This document shows positions 57,897-64,000 of a DNA stretch of 64,000 bases, piece by piece. The notes under the pieces were generated by a model that was not told where the DNA came from, did not search any database, and worked only from the letters and a program-made list of their open reading frames with translations. Made by a program: the position numbers and the translations under genes. The stretch is from the NCBI GenBank assembly GCA_021202555.1, contig JAJQCT010000011.1, positions 135,686-199,685 of the forward strand, given 5' to 3'. The stretch's first letter is position 1. Every line of letters starts with the position of its first letter. Source of the stretch: Clostridiales bacterium (GTDB lineage: Bacteria > Bacillota > Clostridia > Oscillospirales > CAG-272).

Positions 57897-58666
57897 GCAG
57901 CGGCGCGTATGAAAAGGTCAAGCTTGTGAGAAGCAGCAAGCGGCAGACGGGAAAGGATTATATCGACGGGATTTTTACCGACTTTTTCGAGCTTCACGGC
58001 GACAGGCGCTACGCGGACGACCCCGCGATTGTGGGCGGTATTGCAACGCTTGGCGATATTCCCGTCACTGTTATCGCAATTGAAAAGGGACATACGGCGA
58101 AGGAGCGCGCTCAACGCACGTCGGGCGCGCCGAATCCCGAGGGATACCGCAAGGCGCTGCGTCTGATGAAGCAGGCGGAGAAATTCGGACGTCCCGTCAT
58201 TACATTTGTGGATACGTCGGGCGCGTACTGCGGAATCGGCGCGGAGGAGCGCGGACAGGGACAGGCAATCGCGGAAAATCTCATGGAGATGATGACGCTT
58301 AATGTGCCGATAATTTCGGTTCTCGTCGGAGAGGGCGAGAGCGGAGGCGCGCTCGCGCTCGCAGTCGCCGACAGAGTATGGATGCTCGAGAATGCCGTTT
58401 ATTCGGTGATTTCCCCCGAGGGGTGCGCGAGCATTCTGTGGCGCGATGCATCAAGAGCGGAGGAGGCTGCCGATTGTCTTTGCCTCACCGCAGAAGACGC
58501 TCTCGCGGGCGGAATAATCGACGAAATAATCCCCGAGGAGGGGCTTTCCGCGGATGAAATATTCGCGAATGTAAAGGAAAAGCTTGCGGCGGCGCTGGCG
58601 GAGCTTTCGGAAAACGACAATCTTTGCGCCGAGCGCTATATGCGCTATCGCCGCATAGGCGGCTGA
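57893..58666 (+). CDS. accA: Acetyl-CoA carboxylase carboxyltransferase alpha subunit
   Basis: FFELHGDRRYADDPAIVGGIA, FVDTSGAYCGIGAEERGQGQAIA, GEGESGGALALAVADRVWMLENAVYSVISPEG. Confidence 0.96.
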   Translation: MSSGAYEKVKLVRSSKRQTGKDYIDGIFTDFFELHGDRRYADDPAIVGGIATLGDIPVTVIAIEKGHTAKERAQRTSGAPNPEGYRKALRLMKQAEKFGRPVITFVDTSGAYCGIGAEERGQGQAIAENLMEMMTLNVPIISVLVGEGESGGALALAVADRVWMLENAVYSVISPEGCASILWRDASRAEEAADCLCLTAEDALAGGIIDEIIPEEGLSADEIFANVKEKLAAALAELSENDNLCAERYMRYRRIGG

Positions 58667-58691
58667 AAAACTCGATTTCGGAGGATTTTAT

Positions 58692-60335
58692 ATGAGCATA
58701 TACGAAAGATTTTTCATGGGAACGCATGACTCGGAGGGGAGACTTGTCAAAACCGAGCTTCATTATCCCGACAATTTTAATTTTGGTTATGACGTAGTTG
58801 ACGCTGCGGCTGCGGAAACTCCCGACAAGAGAGCGCTTGTGTGGTGCAATCCCGAGGGGGAGGAGCATATTCTCTCATTCGGTGATATAAGCCGGATAAG
58901 CAGCAAATACGCGAATGCGTTTGAGAGCTGCGGCGTTAAAAAGGGCGATAAGGTTATGGTGGCGCTCAAGCGCCATATGGAGTACTGGTTCGTCGCCGTC
59001 GCGCTTCATAAGCTCGGCGCCGTGCTTGTGCCCGTCACGCATATGCTCACGGCGGAGGATATTGCGTATCGCCTCAATATGTCCCGCGCGGAGGCAATTG
59101 TATGCACGGCGCAGGACGGATTCCCCGAAAGGGTGACGGAGGCTGTCAGGGGCACGGGATATGAGACGAAGCTTTTCACAGTTCGTGAGGATGTTGAGGG
59201 ATTTATCAATCTGACAAAGCGCGCGGAGACGTCAGGTGACGTATTCCCGCGCCGCGAAACGCTCGCGACCGATCCGATGCTGATGTATTTCACGTCGGGG
59301 ACGACGGGATACCCGAAGGGGGTCGTGCATGATTTCACGTATCCGCTCGCGCATATCGTGACGGCGAAATACTGGCAGCAGGCGGAGGACGGCGGACTTC
59401 ATTTTACGATTTCCGAAACGGGCTGGGGCAAAGCCTCGTGGGGCAAAATCTACGGTCAGTGGCTTGTCGGCAGCGCCGTGATGGTGTATGATTTCGATAA
59501 TTTCAACCCGCAGCAGCTTATCGGGATAATAAACAAATACGGTGTCACGTCATTCTGCGCGCCTGCCACGGTCTACAGATACTTGGTGCGCAAGGAAATT
59601 CCCGAAATGCCGAGTTTGAAATACGCCGCAACGGCGGGTGAGATGCTCAGCCCCGAGGTGTTCCATATATTCGAGGAAAAAACGGGACTTTGCCTTCGCG
59701 AGGGCTACGGTCAGACGGAGACGACGCTTCTCACGGCGAATTTCCGCGGATACCCGTCAAAGGACGGTGCGCTTGGACTTCCGTCGCCGTTTTACAACAT
59801 TCGCCTCATGAAAAGCGACGGCTCGGAGCCGGAGGTCGGCGAAATCGGCGAAATTGTCGTCATTCCCCCGAAGGAGGGCAAGCAGTGCGGACTTTTCACA
59901 CGCTATCTTGAAAACGACGGGCTTTACTCCGAGGTGTGGGCGAACGAGGTATATCACACGGGCGACGCGGCTTGGCGCGATGAGGACGGATATTACTGGT
60001 TCCACGGCAGATTTGACGACATAATCAAGACGAGCGGATTCCGCGTCGGACCCTACGAGGTTGAAAATGTGTTGATGGAGCATCCCGCAGTGATGGAGTG
60101 CAGCGTCATAGGCGTACCCGACAAATTCCGCGGTCAGGCGATTAAGGCTTTTATCGTCCCCGCTCCCGGGTACGAGCCGTCGCGCAAGCTCGAGCGTGAG
60201 ATTACGGAATTCTGCAACTCGAAGATGGCTGAATACAAATGGGTTCGCTCGATTGAATTCAGGGATGCGCTTCCGAAAACGATAAGCGGAAAGATAAAAA
60301 GGATTGATTTAAGAGGAGAGTCGGACGAATCTTAA
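58692..60335 (+). CDS. AMP-dependent acyl-CoA synthetase (acyl/medium-chain CoA ligase)
   Basis: MLMYFTSGTTGYPKGVVHDFTYPLAH, EGYGQTETTLLTANF, YHTGDAAWRDEDGYYWFHGRFDDIIKTSGFRVGPYEVE. Confidence 0.94.
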   Translation: MSIYERFFMGTHDSEGRLVKTELHYPDNFNFGYDVVDAAAAETPDKRALVWCNPEGEEHILSFGDISRISSKYANAFESCGVKKGDKVMVALKRHMEYWFVAVALHKLGAVLVPVTHMLTAEDIAYRLNMSRAEAIVCTAQDGFPERVTEAVRGTGYETKLFTVREDVEGFINLTKRAETSGDVFPRRETLATDPMLMYFTSGTTGYPKGVVHDFTYPLAHIVTAKYWQQAEDGGLHFTISETGWGKASWGKIYGQWLVGSAVMVYDFDNFNPQQLIGIINKYGVTSFCAPATVYRYLVRKEIPEMPSLKYAATAGEMLSPEVFHIFEEKTGLCLREGYGQTETTLLTANFRGYPSKDGALGLPSPFYNIRLMKSDGSEPEVGEIGEIVVIPPKEGKQCGLFTRYLENDGLYSEVWANEVYHTGDAAWRDEDGYYWFHGRFDDIIKTSGFRVGPYEVENVLMEHPAVMECSVIGVPDKFRGQAIKAFIVPAPGYEPSRKLEREITEFCNSKMAEYKWVRSIEFRDALPKTISGKIKRIDLRGESDES

Positions 60336-60381
60336 AAAACAAAGCCCTGTACGGGAAAATTTCCCGCGCAGGGCTTTGATA
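60336..60381 (+). terminator. Intrinsic terminator
   Basis: aaaaacAAAGCCCTGtacGGGAAAatTTTCCCgcGCAGGGCTTTgat. Confidence 0.8.
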
Positions 60382-60442
60382 AGCACGGGTATATGCCTGG
60401 CAAAGCCGCACCCGTACATTCACAAAACACTTGGAGAATTAT

Positions 60443-61459
60443 ATGAATATACCGATTGAGACCTCGGAGCTTTCGGAAATTGTCTCGCGCTTCGACCTTG
60501 ATGAGGCGGCATCTTAAAGAAAGCTCACTGACTTTGCCGACACCTCGCGTGGCGAGGATGACGTTCGGTGGAACTTTATTTTTGAGGGCGCGTTTGTGCT
60601 GAAGATAAACTCAGTCTCATGCATGAGCGATGAGAGACTTCATGAAATATCGCGCCTCATATCGCGCTATAACGATATCGGCGTTTACTGTCCCGCACTG
60701 ATTAAAACGTGCGGCGGGGATTTGTCCGTTTCTTGGACTCACGGCGGCAAGAACTATATCTGCTATGCCGAGGAATACGCAAAATATCCCGTATGTCGGG
60801 ACGGTGAGGAGCTTGACCGTGCGAAGACTGTTGAGCATCTGGGCGTTCTGGCTTCAAGGTACACAAACATTGACCTTGTAAAGGCGCACTCCATGTGGTC
60901 GATTATTGACCTTTCCATGTTTGACACGGACGTTGACGAAAAGCAGGAGAATGCGGATATGCTCGTATCGGCGGCAAGCGAGGTCGGATATGACGAGCTG
61001 TCGCGCGAGGTCGCCGATTTTAATCTGAAAATGAGAGAGGAAATACTCGGGGACTTTGCGTCCCTTCCGCGGTGCGTCTTTCAGGGGGACCTCAACAGCT
61101 CAAATCTGCTTTGCGAGGACGGAAATTTCAAGGGGCTTATCGATTTCAATCTCTCAGGCACAGACGTGAATATAAATGTCTTTGCAAACGAGACGAACTG
61201 GTTCCCTGCGGAGGACGAGTTTGACGCCTCCGCAGTCCCCGATATGATAAATAAAATGAGAGCGGCTCAGGCGGAGCTTCTGGACGTGATTTTCCGTCAT
61301 TACGTCATGAACGAAACGGAATCGCGGCTTTTGCCCTGCTACGAGAAAATTGCGGATTTGTTTCAGTACCCGAATGTGCGCGCGATGACAAAATGGCTGC
61401 ATGACGCCGCCCGCCGTGAAAAGTGCGCAGAGCTGATACGCGGGATAATGAGGACGTGA
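60443..61459 (+). pseudogene. Aminoglycoside phosphotransferase-like kinase interrupted by an in-frame TAA at 60515-60517
   Basis: MNIPIETSELSEIVSRFDLDEAAS*RKLTDFADTSRGEDDVRWNFIFEGAFVLKINS... same frame continues into ORF 60596; VFQGDLNSSNLLCEDGNFKGLIDFNLSG catalytic region intact. Confidence 0.75.
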
Positions 61460-61524
61460 TTATTTGAAAGATTATCCTAACTTATGTAAAATGAACAGCC
61501 GCAAAAATTTTTTTTGAAAAACAC

Positions 61525-61553
61525 TTGACAAACGGAAAAGAACGCTGTATAAT
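61525..61553 (+). promoter_or_regulatory. Promoter TTGACA-17bp-TATAAT of the tRNA
   Basis: ttgacaaacggaaaagaacgctgtataat. Confidence 0.9.
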
Positions 61554-61584
61554 ATATAACGCGGCGGGATGAAGGCGGCAGTTC

Positions 61585-61656
61585 GCTGGTGTGGCGCAGT
61601 GGTAGCGCAATTGATTCGTAATCAATAGGTCGTCAGTTCAAATCTGACCACCAGCT
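61585..61656 (+). tRNA. tRNA-Thr (anticodon CGT), CCA not encoded
   Basis: GCTGGTG T GGCGCAGTGGTAGCGC A ATTGA TTCGTAA TCAAT AGGTC GTCAG TTCAAAT CTGAC CACCAGC T; full cloverleaf. Confidence 0.96.
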
Positions 61657-61741
61657 TAGGTTTGTGTTTCAAACGCGGCAGGGAACACCCAATGGGTGTT
61701 CCTTTTGCTTATTGTACGCAAAAAAATGAATTGAAGGCGAG

Positions 61742-62626
61742 GTGAGCTTTGATTTGCGGATTACGCTTCCCGCATACGCGAAAATAAATCTTTATTTATC
61801 CGTGAAGGAACGGCGCGAGGACGGCTATCACAATATCGAAAGCATAATGCACACCGTGTCGCTTCACGACACCGTGACCGTGACTACGGAGGCGGGGGAC
61901 GGCAATATTTTTGTCGCCTCGGACAGCGGCGAGCTTGACTGCGGAGAATCGAATCTCGCCTATCGTGCCGCCGACGCATTTTTCCGCGCGGGCGGATTCG
62001 GGACGACGCCGCCAAGCGTCAGTATTTTTCTCGAAAAGCGAATACCCACCTCCGCCGGGCTTGCGGGCGGCTCGTCCGACTGCGCGGCAGTTCTTCGGGC
62101 GCTCAATATCATATCGGGTCACGCGTTTTCGTCGGGTGGGCTTGATGCGATAGGAAAATCGCTCGGCGCGGACGTTCCGTTCTGCCTTCACGGCGGGTCG
62201 ATGACTGTTCGCGGAATCGGCGAGATTTTGTCGCCGGCGGCGCCGCTGCCGGATGCAAGCATTGTCATCTGCCGCCCGAATGAGGGAATTTCCACCTCGG
62301 GAGCATACCGAAAAATCGATGAGCTTCCCGAAATTCCGGCATATCCGACGCTGAAAAGCGCAGTATCAGCGCTTGAGGCGGGCGATTTGGCGTCGCTTTC
62401 GGAGTGCGCTTACAATATGTTCGAGCTGATAATTCCGCCCGAATCGAATATTTTCAAGGCTAAGCGCATTATGAATGAATGCGGCGCTGCGTTTTCGCTT
62501 ATGAGCGGCTCGGGCTCGTCCGTTTTCGGCGTATTTGAAAAGGCGGGCGATGCCGCGCTTGCGGCAAAAAGGCTGTCGGACGGGGAATTTTTCGTTTTTG
62601 AATGCTCACCTGTGTCAAAAATATAA
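61742..62626 (+). CDS. ispE: 4-diphosphocytidyl-2-C-methyl-D-erythritol kinase
   Basis: LPAYAKINLYLSVKERREDGYHNIESIM, IPTSAGLAGGSSDCAAVLRALN, MSGSGSSVFGVF; GTG start. Confidence 0.95.
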   Translation: MSFDLRITLPAYAKINLYLSVKERREDGYHNIESIMHTVSLHDTVTVTTEAGDGNIFVASDSGELDCGESNLAYRAADAFFRAGGFGTTPPSVSIFLEKRIPTSAGLAGGSSDCAAVLRALNIISGHAFSSGGLDAIGKSLGADVPFCLHGGSMTVRGIGEILSPAAPLPDASIVICRPNEGISTSGAYRKIDELPEIPAYPTLKSAVSALEAGDLASLSECAYNMFELIIPPESNIFKAKRIMNECGAAFSLMSGSGSSVFGVFEKAGDAALAAKRLSDGEFFVFECSPVSKI

Positions 62627-63011
62627 CAGGGTATCCCTGTGTCAATCCCTCCCGTCTCCATTGACGGTGGGATTCGCCCCGATTTTTTCAGCATGGGTAT
62701 AGTCTTCCTCAAAAGATATTGAATGACGTGAAAATGTCATTTGCTGAAAATTAAAAGTTTATTTTCAATCGATTTTCACAAAATGAAAGCGAATTTTTGC
62801 TTCATTTTGTGGCGAGAAATACGCGTGAAGCTCGGGTTATTCGCCAACATTCGCGGTATTTTGACGATACCGACCGATTTTTGCGCATAATCTGCAACGG
62901 ACATAAGAAAATACGCGATTTGATATTTATACTTGACTTTTTTCTCGTCAAGTGATAATATATGCTAAGAAGGATTCTGTCCGACAAACTTATCTTCCGG
63001 AGGTAACTTAT

Positions 63012-64000
63012 TTGTCAAAGAATTGCTTGAACTGCGGCTGTGAAATCAGCGGCGAGGGAAAAAATAAAATTTTTTGCGATGATTGTCTTTCAAAGGTATC
63101 GCCCTTTCTGAAATTCGTGTCGAAGAGCCCGACACCCGCGATGAAGCTTTACGAGCTGAACGTGGGCAAGCTCCGCGCGCAGGGATTTTCTGAGGACGCT
63201 CTGAAATACATTGAAAAATGCTGTACAAGATACGATGAAAAGCACGCCGCATCCGCTGCGGCTGCCACCGCGGCTGTTATCAATGATATTGACGCGGCGG
63301 ACGAGCCGCTTGGCAAAAACAGCTCTGTCGTCACAGGTGATGACGGCGACATCGAAATTTCGGGCGGCGCGCAGGGCGGCGCGGGATACGGAAACAACAA
63401 TGTTGATGTGAATCCCGACGATCCGCTTATCGCGGCGGCGCTTTCGGCGCTTGAGGCGAGCAGCGCTGCGAATGCAGCGAATGCAGCAAATGCCGCGGAG
63501 GATGTCACTCCTCCCCCGACCGACGGTCTTTCGTTTGACGGTCTGAATTTTGAAAATACGCTTGACAACGAGGCTATGAGCATTTACGGCGCTGTAGGCG
63601 CGGCATCCGCCGCGAGCGCTGCGGGAGCGGGCGCTGCGGGAGCAGCGGTGTCATCGGGCGGATATGGCGGCGGCGGACATCGCCCGAGAGAGTTTGACGA
63701 GGGCGAGGTCGGTCATTCCGACATGGATAAGCATCGCCTGCTTTATATTTACATACTTCTCGGCGTCGCGGCGATTCTGCTCATAATATTCCTGATAATT
63801 TTTATATCGGGGCGCGGCGGCGGAAACGATGATGAAACGTCGAACATGAGCGGCTCCGGCAATGTAGTCGATGTGACGACAACCGACGACGATACTACAG
63901 TCGCGGATGACTCGTCATACGCTGACGACACAACGGGAGAAGGTGACACTACCGGCGCGGATGACACTACAGGAGTAGATGACACAACCGGCGCGGATGA
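63012..64000 (+). CDS. Zinc-ribbon, Ala-rich, single-TM protein with Thr/Asp repeat tail (3' truncated by window end)
   Basis: TTG start with tccggaggtaac RBS; CLNCGCEISGEGKNKIFCDDC ribbon; TM LLYIYILLGVAAILLIIFLIIFI; tail DDTTGADDTTGVDDTTGADD; absent from ORF track because it has no stop in the window. Confidence 0.75.
   Translation, partial: MSKNCLNCGCEISGEGKNKIFCDDCLSKVSPFLKFVSKSPTPAMKLYELNVGKLRAQGFSEDALKYIEKCCTRYDEKHAASAAAATAAVINDIDAADEPLGKNSSVVTGDDGDIEISGGAQGGAGYGNNNVDVNPDDPLIAAALSALEASSAANAANAANAAEDVTPPPTDGLSFDGLNFENTLDNEAMSIYGAVGAASAASAAGAGAAGAAVSSGGYGGGGHRPREFDEGEVGHSDMDKHRLLYIYILLGVAAILLIIFLIIFISGRGGGNDDETSNMSGSGNVVDVTTTDDDTTVADDSSYADDTTGEGDTTGADDTTGVDDTTGAD

Overview
This 64 kb window is a gene-dense bacterial chromosome segment. 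Gene content suggests an anaerobic Firmicutes/Clostridia-like genome: NifJ, FabK, tandem M42 peptidases, a T-box, and minD next to mgsA. I support about 55 CDS, one tRNA-Thr(CGU), one thrS T-box leader, and several promoters and terminators. In order the window holds: a small catabolic cassette (SDR, OYE, XRE-dehydrogenase fusion, TIM-barrel isomerase, Gfo/Idh); murI-glyA; minD-like plus a divergent mgsA; T-box-thrS; membrane proteins, a MecA-like adaptor, an orphan RelB/DinJ antitoxin and a XerC/D recombinase; a CbbX/SpoVK-type AAA ATPase; nifJ; greA; a pseudo-transglutaminase lipoprotein; rbfA-nrnA-truB; three tandem M42 peptidases; a five-gene oligopeptide ABC importer; two GH51 arabinofuranosidases; an aminotransferase, trpS and a MraY/WecA-family transferase; a fatty-acid synthesis/acc cluster; an acyl-CoA synthetase; a nonsense-interrupted phosphotransferase; ispE; and a truncated zinc-ribbon membrane protein. 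The most unusual signal is non-coding. A dispersed system of short perfect hairpins has variable arms but a recurring C-[A/G]NA-G triloop. Some are organised as a conserved two-hairpin promoter-proximal leader (about 6-7 copies), some lie across stop codons, and one array packs 11 different hairpins into 375 bp separated by GTGAAAT/ATTTCAC spacers. Other notable items are an XRE-HTH::D-2-hydroxyacid dehydrogenase fusion, an ABC importer with large insertions in both ATPases and one permease, and two apparent pseudoenzymes. All homology calls come from reading motifs; no database searches were run.
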